NCBI GenBank assembly: GCA_020726505.1
Contig: JAHLEZ010000007.1
Location: forward strand, 434,001 to 498,000
Reading direction: 5' to 3'
Origin: Leptodontidium sp. MPI-SDFR-AT-0119
Taxonomy: Eukaryota; Ascomycota; Leotiomycetes; Helotiales; Leptodontidiaceae
Length of the DNA: 64,000 nucleotides
The notes beneath the pieces are model-generated. The model searched no databases. It had not been told where the DNA came from and saw only the letters and a list, made by a program, of their open reading frames with translations. Made by a program: the position numbers and the translations under genes. Of this stretch, positions 12,040-23,522 are shown piece by piece; the first letter of the stretch is position 1; each line of letters begins with the position of its first letter.

Positions 12040-12638
12040 GCGGAATCTCAAAGAAATTTTTCTCTATCGATTATCAATGTGAAACAAATGTGAGATAAAT
12101 TTTGAAACAAAAACACCAGACTGCTCACTTCCTTTGTTAAAGGTTGCTATTCAAGCTACGTAGACTTGGTCTTTGTTGAATGAGGTCATATGCGGACCAC
12201 GTGCAAGGCGAACTACCTGTGCCATTCATGTATCAATCTTCCCTTAGAAGGAGAAACGAATGCTTCAAAATTTTGTTCACAAGTGTGGTTTCCATTCACT
12301 AGTTATCCATACGGCTGGTTTTCACCCCAGCCATTTCGATTCTTCAACCTCGTTAAGTATTGAAATCGAGTCCTAGCGCTCCTCATTCGAATACGTGATT
12401 ATCCCCATCACCACGACATAGATCTTACTTCAGCATATTCGTCAGCCAATATCTCCGTTACTTGTGCAGTACGTATCTGGAATCATTCCTTCCTTCTTCA
12501 ACTTTGACAGCTTGAGCTAATTCTGAGGCAGCACAAAACAGAGACAACCCATTTTACGAGCTCCTGATACAACAACCACAACACATCCCGCAAGCTCCTC
12601 GACAACACCACATCAAAGCCCTCTGACTCATCAACAGA

Positions 12639-13361
12639 ATGAAGAACTCGCTAGCTTGCGCACTTTGCGACAGCAAGGATGCAGTGCTTTGTATTTGCAA
12701 GGAAGCGGCTTTCTGCGAGCCAGGATGCAGAGCGAAGTGCCTACGAGTCCACAACCTTCTCTGCGTCGAAATGAACAGATGGGGATTCGCAACTCCACGG
12801 CCGGACGACAAATCTTACATCGGCATCTATTTCCCCGTCGATGGCACTGGCCCAGAACTATACTGGTCAAAAAACAGATTTAAAATCCAAAAGAACGAAG
12901 CCACGGGATTGGTGGAGGAGATCGACCTGTTGAGCGTCGATGATGATGAAGTCACTTCGGGAGAAGTACAAATCAACTGCAACGTCGCTACGAAGAACGA
13001 GCTTCCAGTCCCTCTGATCCTCAGCGTGCGAGACGCACGAGGTTGCGATGGATCGCAAGTCAACCTCTCCATTCTCGAGATGACGCGGGGTGACCAGCGA
13101 GGAGTTTGGGCAGGCCCAGCGATCCTGTCTTGTCAGAATGAACATATCTCTATTGCCGACCTGACATACTTCTCGTCCTTTCTCAAGACCTTCCGCGATA
13201 AGGCTGGTTCGCTGAAGCATGCTCTTCGCGTAGGAGAGCTTGCGCATGTGCAGTTGGAACGGCCTGGACTCTTCGCTGAGGTCAAGGAGATGGCCAAGAT
13301 CAGAAAGGAAGCTCGAGATACTGCCAGTAGTCCTTCAGCCAGCCCTGAGTTTGAGGATTGA
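12639..13361 (+). CDS. MYND-type zinc-finger family, copy B (short, open)
   Basis: A single uninterrupted frame of 240 aa. Residues 7-42 supply the finger ligands as CALC, CICK, FCEPGC and VHNLLC, close to the MYND spacing although the usual second-half Trp is absent. The middle resembles copies A, C and D (GIYFPVDGTGPELYW, then GVWAGPAILS). It ends about 150 residues earlier than copies C and D, lacking the VxxVRxD block and the C-terminal basic helix, and finishes in a Ser-Pro-rich tail. It sits head-to-tail between copy A and a C-terminal scrap at 13812. Either a short functional paralog or a truncated one. The specific function is unknown. Confidence 0.6.
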   Translation: MKNSLACALCDSKDAVLCICKEAAFCEPGCRAKCLRVHNLLCVEMNRWGFATPRPDDKSYIGIYFPVDGTGPELYWSKNRFKIQKNEATGLVEEIDLLSVDDDEVTSGEVQINCNVATKNELPVPLILSVRDARGCDGSQVNLSILEMTRGDQRGVWAGPAILSCQNEHISIADLTYFSSFLKTFRDKAGSLKHALRVGELAHVQLERPGLFAEVKEMAKIRKEARDTASSPSASPEFED

Positions 13362-13811
13362 GATGTGGTGGAGAAGTCAAGCGAGACTAGAAATACGTTC
13401 GCGGAGGAAAGGGAGTTCAATTGTGGCATTACACCTTTGACAGAAAACAAAGCCCATGGGATGTTCTCAATTTAGATACCTCAAGCAATGAATATTTAAG
13501 GCTTGGAGGAGCATAGCCAAACATACAAAATCTCTCTGGTGCCTCTTCGTATCTCAAATTGTACACTGGTCTAAGCTTCCATGACAAATGTTGTAAATGG
13601 TCACGATGTAGCTTTTCATTCTTGTCTTACAATAATATGTTAATCATCTAAATTGTTTTCTGAAATTAGAACTTATGATGCTGCTTCTGCTCAGGTAACT
13701 GATCGGGCTGAAACCCTTGAGCTTCCCATGTAGTTCTCAAACCCCAAAGAAAGCATGAACCGGTTTTGCAAGTGATCCCAAGGACCAAACCAAACCGAGA
13801 GGGTTTCAACA

Positions 13812-14090
13812 GTGAAAATTGGCAGCGAGGGTGGTGGGAAAGGCAAGCTCATGGCCGAATTAGTCTCAAAGGCTAAGTTTGAGAGCTTCTTTCGGGGGTT
13901 CAAGGACAAGAAAGTTCGAGGCGGTGATTCTTCTTGGGCGAATGAAATCTCGCTACATGGAGCTAAGTTTAAGGATGCGACGGGAGATAGATTAGCGGAG
14001 CGATTCGGTGGATCGTTAGTCAAAAGAGCTCAGCTGCTATCGATACTTTGCGAGTTTGGTGGTGCAAGGCTGGGCTTTTACGGGCTGTGA
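13812..14090 (+). pseudogene. C-terminal scrap of the MYND family
   Basis: The open frame has no ATG. Its first half (LVSKAKFESFFRGFKD, then DSSWANEI) matches in order the C-terminus of copy C (LTRQARFKIYFNYLKS, then DSSWAKEK). Nothing upstream supplies a finger or middle region in frame, so this is probably the leftover tail of another copy, or the detached tail of copy B. Confidence 0.45.
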
Positions 14091-14829
14091 AGATGTTCGC
14101 TAAGATTTATCTTGCAAATGCAGATAATTTCCAATCCCAGACTTTGATTTACTTCAATGTGTCTTTTTGATCTTCGTGCTTCGTTTTCTCAGCGCTGCTT
14201 AACGGAATATCGTGGTTGTGGTGAGGATATGATGCCGTGTCGATAACGAACTTGAACAGACTATCCACATTGTGCAAGAAAGATATCTCAGGAGTGATGA
14301 AGAACGATTGTGAAGTTTGAAGTTGATGCTTAGAGAGACACTCGGGGGTTAAACAGAGAGCCGTAGAGTCCCCGAACTAGTAGGAATATGCACTAAACCT
14401 ACGTTATGAACCATTATGCAATAGATATTCGAGTCCGTAGAGTTCCTCCTCCACGGCAACGACACATCCAGCATCATTGGAAGGATCCACCAAAAGTGAC
14501 ACAATTCTGTGTAAACTCAGGGAATAGTCTTCCATATGATCTCTTGTGCCACGTTGAGCACATATTTGAATTTTGATCATGGGACTTCAAATTCTGGAAA
14601 GGTTCACCTCCGCTTCGCAGTTCCCTTTCCACATTTGATAGAGCCGAGCCCTTTGCTTCCTTCAGTAAGAAAAGCGAACCCTCCTCCCTCAGCCTCAATA
14701 AATCTCTCATCCCAAACAGAACACATCTCACATCTTCGATCACCCTCAACATCAACATCAAAGACCTCACTACTTCTCACGACACAACCCAACCACCCAC
14801 CATCATCACCTCACACTCACAACCTCAAA

Positions 14830-16087
14830 ATGCCTCCCCAGCTCTGCCCAACATGCAACCGCCCACCTCTCTCCACTACCGACACTGAAGACTCCACCCT
14901 CACTCCAACCAAATGCCCTCTATGCAACGCAATAACCTACTGCTCATTCGACTGCTACACCTTCGATAGCAACACCCACACCATCCTCTGCAACGCCTAC
15001 AGCACCTTCACATCTAAGAATCCCCGGCCCTTAACCTTCCACAAGCTTTCGCTCCTCCTCCCCTCCTCCGCCGCAAACCCCGAGTTCATCTGGTTGAAAA
15101 CCTGCCTTCACGCTGGGAACTGGGAGAGCGCCATTCTCGAAGACCATCTCGGTCCAGATCACCCCGAGTCGAGGACGTTCTCCATCACTCGCGAGTTGAG
15201 CGCTGCTCACCCAGACGAGAAGCGGTATAAGAATCTCAATCGAACGCTGTTTTTGGAATGCAGAGCCGATTTCGAGGATGATGGATCGATGCGAAATTGG
15301 TGCGTTGAGAAGCTCATAGATGAGAAATTGGCAAAGCAGTGGAAGGGTCCTATGGTCATCTCTTCAAAAAGTGAGAGCGCGTCCAATCCTGCCCTCTATG
15401 AGGATTTCTACATTGGTGATATAGCACTCGTGCGTGAGTTCTTAGGGATGTATCCTTCCGAACCGGGAGACTGTGCAGGGTGTTCGGATCCACTGTCTGG
15501 GAGAGAAGAATGTCTCGAAGAAACCCGCTTTCTCGGCTATCGCCATCGAGAAGGACCATGATATCTTCATTATGGATGGTCGAGTGGAGAGGATTATCCC
15601 CGTTACGCAGTCGATGGGCATTCCTATCCTTATTTATAATACTGGGAATGTCAATTATGCTGACCAGGATCTTACCGAGTTCCAGAAGAGAGCCGTGGAA
15701 GGTGACATTCACTTCACCAAGAACCCGGCCGTCATGTTCCTTACTCTGGACACCGACGTCAAGAGTCAGAATTGGGGTGCGCCGGATAAGATGCAGTGGG
15801 GCGATGATACGGGGAATGTCATCGTTGCGAGAGTTGACAGGAAGCCGCTCAGTCCTAGACAGGTGGAGGCTTTGGTATGCTACTGTCGAGATGTCCTACA
15901 TCCTGCTATGAAGAAAACATCCAAAGACTTCGGGGGCCAGAATGCCTCCAAGAGAATGAAGGCTAAAGAGGAAGTGGTGACGAAGTTGACGCGCCAGGCC
16001 AGGTTCAAGATCTACTTCAACTATTTGAAGAGTATGAAGCAGATTGCTGACTCTTCTTGGGCCAAAGAGAAGTCACCTTTTACCTGA
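14830..16087 (+). CDS. MYND-type zinc-finger family, copy C, with a frame break or short intron
   Basis: ATG 14830 opens a finger of pattern CPTC, CPLC, YCSFDC, THTILC, then a Leu/Pro-rich stretch, EFIWLKTC and KQWKGPMVIS. The frame leaves homology near 15470 and resumes one frame over at 15473-16087 (VQGVRIHCLGEKN, GIPILIYNTGN, NVIVARVDRKPLSP, then DSSWAKEKSPFT). A 49-bp GT-AG intron at 15430-15478 would restore one 402-aa frame, but it lacks a good branch site and would remove REFLGMYPSEPG, which aligns with copy A. The alternative is a single-base frameshift. It is the best-preserved full-length copy with copy D. Molecular role unknown; MYND domains bind protein partners. Confidence 0.55.
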
Positions 16088-16762
16088 GCATCTGGCATGA
16101 GGGTCACTCTGCATCTGCGCCGTTTCTCGTTCACGGCTCCAAGAACAGCGGAAATTGGCACAGGGACGCAGCACAACTTTAGCTCATCATGCAAACAGCT
16201 AGCCAGATTATACTCCGCGCAGTACAATCATATTGTAAAGAGAGCCAGAGATTGATCATAAAAAATGAAGACCGTGGCGTGACCAAAACGTTGCCCGTTC
16301 ATTCCAGGGCTGCTACTGCTTATTTTGGACGCTATCATCCACGGGAAGTTGGGAGGCAGAGGCAGAGGAGAGGGAGAGGGAAGGATGAAGTTCGTCAGAA
16401 TTGAGAAACTTACTTACACTAGCCTCCCTGTTTCTAGTCCTTCCTCATGTCTTCTCCAAGTCCCTGCCCTTGCCTCACCACATATCCAGCTCTCTGCCGT
16501 TCAGCACCTCAGTCACTAATCCCTCACTACCTCACAAACTCAGAAGTATTGAAAAACACCACCACGAAACATCCATAGACTTGCTTGAAAACGTATATGA
16601 TTGATTTCCTCCCTACTCAAATATCGCCCTGCGATATACCCTCCTCATAAATAACCTATACCGGTCCTCAATTCTGGACTCTTCTCTCTATCTCTGCAGC
16701 ATCTCAGTCATAAATCTCATCTCAGCATCACTCCATCCCTCACTGTCCCCATCTTTCACACC
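16088..16762. other. Intergenic, nothing recognised
   Basis: This gap between convergent genes is CT-rich from 16420 on and has no coding-like frame or repeat. It presumably holds both 3' untranslated regions. Confidence 0.5.
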
Positions 16763-19457
16763 CTACCTCCTCTCATACCCCCCACCCCCTCCTGCACCCA
16801 CTCTCCCAACCTCTCTAACCTCATCTCCCATCCTTCTAACACAAAGCGCCTCACAGAAAAGTCCCCACTCCCCCCTCGTGCCGTCTCTCACAGCAGCCTG
16901 CATATCAACACCATAGCGACCCCTATACTCCCTCTTAACGGCCTCCATATGCGGGCGATCCCAGTGGTAGCGCACGAGGCGGCTGATGAGAAGTTCGGTG
17001 CGGATGCTGTCTGATTTGGAGAGTGATAAGGCGTGGTGAACTAGCAGGGCATCGCGGACGGGTTTGTTGATTACGCCGTTGAGGATGTGTGCAAGGAGTT
17101 CGCCCTGTGAGGGAAGTCAGTTGGCTGTTTTCTTTTTTTGTGTGGAGATGTGAATGAGCTGGGGGTTATATCTGGACTTTCGATATAGGGAAGTCTGGAA
17201 TTATGTCCCACAACGAACGACCCAGAGATCCACACTGTAGAGCGTCCCAGGATCCATATCCAGCAAACCTCATGTGGGTATCCAAACCCTAGAGAGTCCC
17301 ACACCAAAATTCTCAAAAGAGGGAGGAGAACAGCTCGGAAGCACCGGCGTGAGGGAGAAAGACGAAACTTACCACAAGATTCCCACTCTTCTTCAACATC
17401 TCCCTCGCGAAATTCGCTCTATAATTCGCCTCGTAACTCCTCAACACCTCTCTAAGATGCGCATCACTCCTCACAACAACAATACCAATCATCGCACTCT
17501 CCCCACCCTTCTCGCTCTTAACAGCTTTATAAAGATCCCTAACATCATCCTCGACCAGGCCCCTATCAATGCCATACCCAGGTCTCTCCTCCATCTTCCT
17601 CTCCTCCAGGACGAGGAGGACGGCTTTCTTGAATTTATCCTCCTTCAGCTCCGTCTTCATGCACTTGGTGAGCGAGTCCGAGTATTTCTTATCGCTGAAC
17701 CCGTCTTTGATCTCGCGGATCTCGCGATTCGTCCTACCCATCAGACTCTCGATGAGTAACTCCCGGCGACTCTTCTCGCCCTGGTACCAGAAATTCGCCC
17801 AGTACGCTTCACTCTCCCACTTGCCGAGGGCACAGGCATAGCACGCTTTCATGAGGCTGGGGTCTTCTTCTTTGAGACGCAGCTTGATGTGTTTCGCTAT
17901 ATTGACGCCTTTTTTCTCGGAGCCCGTTTTGACGATCTTCTTGTATTCGACGCGGAGGTCGAGGATCTGCTCGTGGGTGAGGCCAGGGAGGATCTCGATC
18001 AGGGGGGCGGTGTCGGGGGCGCGCTTCTCGCCTTTGAGCGCTTTGGCGAGGATGGTGGCTTCTTCCTCTGGGTCATGAAAGCGTGCTGTGCGGCGGGATT
18101 TCTTGCCACTGCGGCGCTCGTCGTCTGAGGATGAGGGGGAGAGAGGCTCGATTAGATTGATGTCTGAGTGTGGGTGCGAGGCGATCATGAGGGGTGACGG
18201 CATGGGTGAGATGGATTGGTATGTTCCGTGGTAGGATTCTAGAAGGGGGCTTCCTGGTGCGGTTGCTAGGCTTAATGCTGCTCCTCCGTGATGGCCTGTT
18301 GATACCGAGAGCGAATGCATTCTTGGTCCCAGAGATGCGGGATTTGGAGATGGGTCTCGTCGTCGGGATCCTGGCTCTACAGTCACGATCTTGCTCTGTG
18401 ATGTCCTAGCTGGATCCGTGATATATTGCTGCTCACTCCCATGTCTAGATCTCGAATCACTGGGGATCGAAATGCTTGAATGCGAACCATGTCTGTAGTC
18501 CTGACGAGGTGGACTCGCAGGTCGACCATACCCACCAGAAGCATTGTATGAAGTCTCCGTCCTCTTCGAGTACGTAATCGTCTCTTCCGGCTTTGCATAT
18601 TCCCATTTCGCAGGCTCGGCGTATTGTCTCCCTGGTCCCTGTGGCTCTGGATATGGCATTTGACTCGGATATCCTCCTGGCGGATTATATCCAGACGGAG
18701 GAGGCGGTTGGGCATATTGTCCTCCTGGGGAAGGTTTATAACCCGAAGGAGAAGGAGGTTGGACATATTGTGGACCACCATGAGAGACACCCGCCGCCGC
18801 AGCTATGCTATGATGTCCAATCTGCGCATTGAAGCTCGCTCCTCGCTCCCTCCCACCATCCCTCTCCTCGTATCGTCTGGCATCATATTCTCCTCCCGGT
18901 GGGATATATTTGCGAGCATCGACTTCGTACTTCGAGGGCGGTGCAACAGGAGCTCCGTAATCCTTCCCTCCGCCACCACCTCCATATCCCTTATCAGGAT
19001 AATAATCCTTCTCTCTTCCCCTCCCGCCCTCATATCTCTTCGTCTCCCTCTCCTCCTCCACGGTCGTCTTGTACGCGCCAGGCATAGCATAACCACTTCC
19101 AGGTCCAGACCTAGGCGGGGAAGAATCCCGATCTCGATACTGGCTCAAGGAGCCGTACGAACTGCGCGGGTCGCGTGGATCTCCTCTTGGTTCGGCCGTC
19201 ACGACAGCTGGTCGATCCTCGTACCCTCCTGCTCCTCCTCCTCCCCCTCCATACCCTCTGGAATCCTCGTAGCCCCTCGGCGCATCCTCATACCCTCTCG
19301 GTGCGTCCTCATAACCCCTTGGTGGAGAAGGCGCCCTCACGGTCTCGACTCGAGGTGCGTACTCGTCGACTCTGGAGCGGGATCTCTCGCGCTCGTCTCT
19401 ACGACCAGGGGACTTCGAACGACCCCGCCTTCGGTCGTCGCGTGGATCGAGAGACAT
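16763..19457 (-). CDS. Annexin with long disordered N-terminus
   Basis: Annexins bind acidic phospholipids, classically with calcium, at membrane surfaces. Two exons, 19457-17373 (695 codons) and 17104-16763, give about 808 aa; the donor is GTG|GTAAGT and the acceptor CACAG|GGC. The first 450 residues are low-complexity: Arg/Ser-rich, then repeated GYEDAPR units, Gly-rich and Tyr/Pro-rich stretches, ending in SSSDDERR. The annexin core starts near residue 460 (DPEEEATILAKALKG) and shows four degenerate repeats, including LTHEQILDLRVEYKKI, MGRTNREIREIKDGF and a last repeat GELLAHILNGVI to VKREYRGRYGVDM. The type-II calcium loops (GxGT) are not obvious, so calcium dependence is doubtful. The layout resembles long fungal annexins of the C4 type. 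The 268-bp intron is unusually long for this window. Confidence 0.85.
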
Positions 19458-20315
19458 TGTTTCCCCGTTCTATTTGTTTCTTCAGTTTAGTACGAAGGTA
19501 CAAGTCACTCAATCGTAGATCGTGTATCCGAGTCGTGCTGCGTGCCGTCTATTTGAAATTGAAGCTATGGCGGACGAGAAAGGAAGCGGAGAAGACGAGA
19601 AGTCGAGAAAGGGAGTAAAGAAGAGAAGAAAATTGCGATCGATCGATCATCCAATTTCAGCTGGCTGGCTGGCTGACGGAAAGTGCTTCAGTCTAGTCTA
19701 GTGAGGGGTGAGAAATAAGGGCGGCAACTCTCTCCTCTCAGCGGGCACTGGCGGGGCATGACAGCGCCTTTATCGTGCTGTGCAGTAGCTTTGCATACAA
19801 AGTGCATCCAGCGCATAACGAAACTTGGCCCCCGGTTCGCGTCAAACAGCTGAGAGCGCCACAGGAATAGTATTGGGGGCCATTCTGTTGAGATGCAGCG
19901 TATGAAAGAGCACTGTCGTAAGACAACGTATCATAATAGAAGAAGTAGAGAGTTGCATTTTGGGATGCAGTAACTAGTGAAGTGGCGATGCATCACTTTC
20001 TGCTTCTGGCCATCAAGTCCCTCAAACAACTTGAGAATATCAGACCCCAGCATCGATTGGATGGCAGCGGGGTCAAAAGCTAATTGCAGGGGGTTTCAGC
20101 CTTGTATCTTGGCGCCAGCGACAATACTCGGGACGATGGCAACACCGAGTAGAAAGATACGATGCTGCACCACCGTCACCATTTCACAGTCTCACATCAA
20201 GTCAAACAAACGCTTCCTGAGTTTCATAGGTTCAATTAATAGTCTATCTTTCCTGCCCGCTGCCTTCCAACCTCAATGCAATGTTCAGTCTAAGTAACCA
20301 TCATCAGTCACCGTC
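19458..20315. other. Upstream region of the annexin gene and 3' flank of glyoxal oxidase
   Basis: Both neighbours are on the minus strand, so this gap holds the annexin promoter and leader plus the glyoxal oxidase 3' region. A purine-rich stretch at 19560-19630 and GATCGATCGATC at 19636-19650 stand out. No coding evidence. Confidence 0.4.
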
Positions 20316-23300
20316 CTAAATAACTTGAACGAACTGGCCAACTCCTGGCACTCCGTCTACCAAAACATAAACCACATATGGTCCAGGTGGAGCCACATTG
20401 TGATTTGGTGGGCCATTGACATATAATGTCTGGGCTGGTCCCCCTCGTGCAGACTTGACGATGTCGAGATTCAACATGCGATGACCCATGTGAACGGAAT
20501 GGGTGACGAATCCTCCGTGGTAGAGAACAACCTTGACGTTGTCTGAAGCATGTGGAGGAATGAATGTGATGATCATTTGGCTTCCATCAGCACGTACGCT
20601 CTTGTTCTCGATGACAATGTTCGTTGGTCTCTGGTTGGCCTTGTCTCCCTGGAGATATGGAGGGACATAGTTCTCAACTCGCCACTCGGTAACGTAAGGA
20701 TTGGCGGCATCTGGCTTCAGGAGGGGCATCTGAACGGGATTTGAGCCAGCAACCATCATTGTGCCATCAAGCAGGAGGAGCGCAACTGAGTGGTATAATC
20801 GAGGTATGTCGGATCGAGCGAGGGTGCTAAATCGCTGACCAAGTGGCTTTGCTGGATCGTAAAGGAGAGCTTCCAAAGCAGGAGCTTCCATCAAACTAAA
20901 TCCTTGGGCTCCTCGGCTTCCACCATTCATCCAGACAACGGTTCCATCAGGAAGAAGAGTTCCTTCAACCATACCACGTCCCTCGGGCATGGCATCCATC
21001 TCCCATTTGGCGTTGGCACTGAGAGGCTGAATGCGACCACAGCTGGGGTCCGTTGGGCTGGTAATGTCTTGGTAAGCGCCTCCACCACAGATGACGATAT
21101 CTGGAGCCCAGTTGTTCTTGCTCGAAAGTGGAAGAAGAACACTGCCACCGGTATTGGGATATGTGCGGTAGTCACCTGGAAGATCTGGCAACTCCTTGAC
21201 CACAGTGTTGGATCCAACATTGAAGACTTGGGAAGCCTTCGATACAAAGACGAACAGTGTACCATCGCTGAGTAGGTGAACGAATGGATACATGTAGTAT
21301 GGCTGGTTCTTCTTCAGAATCGCCATGCCAATATTGACTCCTCGAGTAACGGCGTCAGGACTGAGAATCTCATAGGTCGGGTTGTTGTTTGCGAGAACTG
21401 TTGGATCGAGACCGTTCAAACTTCCAGATGCAACGAAGATTGTTCCGTCCGGCATGGTTTGTGCAGTTGCGTACCAACGAGCACTTGCAAGTTTGTTACC
21501 AGGTTCACTCCAGCCCTTTCCGTTGGGACCTCCATCTGTCGACGACCGGCCAAGGTAGCGAATGGCGTTGAAACCATCACCGATGTTGGGGTCCAACCAG
21601 GTCAAAGGAGCATTGCCTCCAACAGAGATAACTCGACCATCAGCAAGAAAAGTTCCGCCTGAGCAGAAAGCATTGGTGGCATATTCAAGCGGTACGGCGG
21701 TGTTTGTGTTGGGGTCGTACTCAGAAGACATGGCATAATATCCATTTGCAGTCCTCAACTGAGTGTAGTTCTCCAGCTTGTCCAGGAAGAAAACACGGCC
21801 GTTAGGCATGAGACCGGCGTGCATAGCAGGAACCCCAGCTTGACCGACGACACGAAATGTTCCTCCATTGGGAGCAGCTGGTGCAGGGCTGGCGCCCGGA
21901 GCTGCAACTGCGGGAGCATTCAAGCAGTTGCCAGACTGGCATCCGGCACCACAGTGTGCACTTGTCTTTCCACTGTCGTCTGTCAGACACCCCACACGAA
22001 CACATTATTCGAGGGATCATGCACTTACCAGAATCCATACATAGAACAGCAGTTTCCATTAGGCCAATTTCCGCACACAGTATCGCCGTTTGAACCACCA
22101 CATGTGCCGTCGGTTGTGACACGAGCAGTTGCAGTTGCTTCAGGTGCCATAGAAGTCTTGACCGGACCAATCACAGGCTCTCCGGATGTCGTAGGTGCAG
22201 TTGGGGATCCGTCCTTGCAGCCATTTTGGCAGCCATTGGCAATCAGGCAGTGTCCATCGGTAGTTCCGCAGAATCTATCGAACCAGCAGTCAGCACTCGA
22301 TCTTCACAACCTCTCAGTTGACATGCCCGTATTGAGAGCAACAGCCACTATATGGTCCTTTCGGATCACAGGTAGCTCCTCCGAATTTGGATCCACATTG
22401 CCCGTCACTTCGAGGAGCAGTTCCTGTTGTGGCTGTTTTGGATGTGGATGACTTTAGGCTAGCCGTCGCCTTTGTTGATGATTTGTGTGTTGATGTTGGA
22501 TTTTTGGTAGATGTGGTGGAAGTCTTGGGTACTGATTTTGTTGTGGAGGTTTTGTGAGTGCTGGAATGGGGCTTGGATGCCGGCTTCGACGTTGAGGTTT
22601 TGTGAGAGAAGTGGGAATACTGGATGAGGGTTTTGTACAGCCACTTTGGCATTTGTTTGAAATGAGGCAGTGATCAGGGGTAGATCCACAAAATCTTGAG
22701 AAATAGATGGTCAGGTAAATGGTAGGTATAAACGGCAAGTAATGAGCGAAACGGAAAGACAATGAGCACCATCACCCACCCGTACTGAGAGCAACAACCT
22801 CCATATTGACCCTTGGGATCACAGGTTGCGCCGCCGAATTTCTGGAATGTCAGCACAAGACTTTCTCGGTGGAGTTCAGAACTTACAGCACCACACTGTC
22901 CGTCTGAACGAGGAGCCGTGGCAGAACTTGTTGGGGGAGGGCCCGAAGGGCATCCAGAGATACAGCCAGCACCACAATGTCTATTTTGGTCAGCCCCGTG
23001 TCGAGTGAGGGATTTTTCAAGACTTACCCTGACGTATTTCCACACCAACCATATTCCTGTTTCAGTCAGCAGTGCGCTTCCCTCGAAGATCTCCACCTAC
23101 CGAGCAGCATCCACCGGTATAGACCTTGCTATTTGGATCACAGACCGTGTTTCCGTGTGCTGGGCCGCAGCTACCATCAGTCGAGTATGGACCGTCTCTA
23201 CTTTGAATCTCCTGAACCTCGGGTCGGAAGGTCAAATATTGGGTAAGATCTCGGCGCTGTCGAGGAGCACACCTAGTCATATTATTTCTTGCATTGCCAG

Positions 23301-23472
23301 AGGTGTTTCATGATCAGGGAACTCACTGTCCCGCAATATTGCAATCCTGACCGCGCAAACAACCATGGTATATACGTGGATCTGTGAGGTTGCAGGTCAA
23401 AGGCACATGTGTGAAGATGATATTCGAGGAGACAGAGGCAGCGAGGCCGAGAAGAAGAGTAGTATTCTTCAT
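20316..23472 (-). CDS. Secreted glyoxal oxidase (AA5-type copper radical oxidase) with four CBM18 chitin-binding modules
   Basis: Copper radical oxidase that oxidises aldehydes to acids with release of hydrogen peroxide, here tethered to chitin-binding domains. The signal peptide is MKNTTLLLGLAASVSS. Eight GT/GC-AG exons: 23472-23327, 23272-23101, 23056-23028 (29 nt), 22980-22887, 22841-22780, 22694-22327, 22274-22029 and 21972-20316. Cys-rich CBM18 modules begin CGPAHGNTVC, CGAKFGGATC, CGSKFGGATC and CGGSNGDTVC. A Ser/Thr/Lys linker separates modules 2 and 3. The catalytic part keeps the expected ligands: Cys in NAFCSGG, Tyr in ARWYAT, Tyr-His in RLYHS and His in VTHSVHMG. Two oddities: the linker changes frame unless an 89-bp intron (22532-22620) is removed, which gives 894 aa; and the intron 22275-22326 appears to be GC-AG. 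Likely a cell-wall or lignocellulose-acting extracellular enzyme. Confidence 0.85.
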
Positions 23473-23513
23473 GTTTCCGAAAGCTACATCAAGTCAATGG
23501 GTGTCCAAGAGCT

Positions 23514-23522
23514 TTATATATT
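23514..23522 (-). promoter_or_regulatory. TATA-like box of the glyoxal oxidase gene
   Basis: Read on the minus strand, ATATATAAA lies about 42 nt upstream of the ATG at 23472, implying either a very short leader or an upstream start. A TATA box is typical of inducible fungal secreted-enzyme genes. Confidence 0.4.

Noticed and set aside
18624..19490. 288-codon plus-strand open frame
   Set aside because: Antisense to the repetitive Arg/Ser/Gly/Pro-rich head of the annexin; biased codons keep several frames open.
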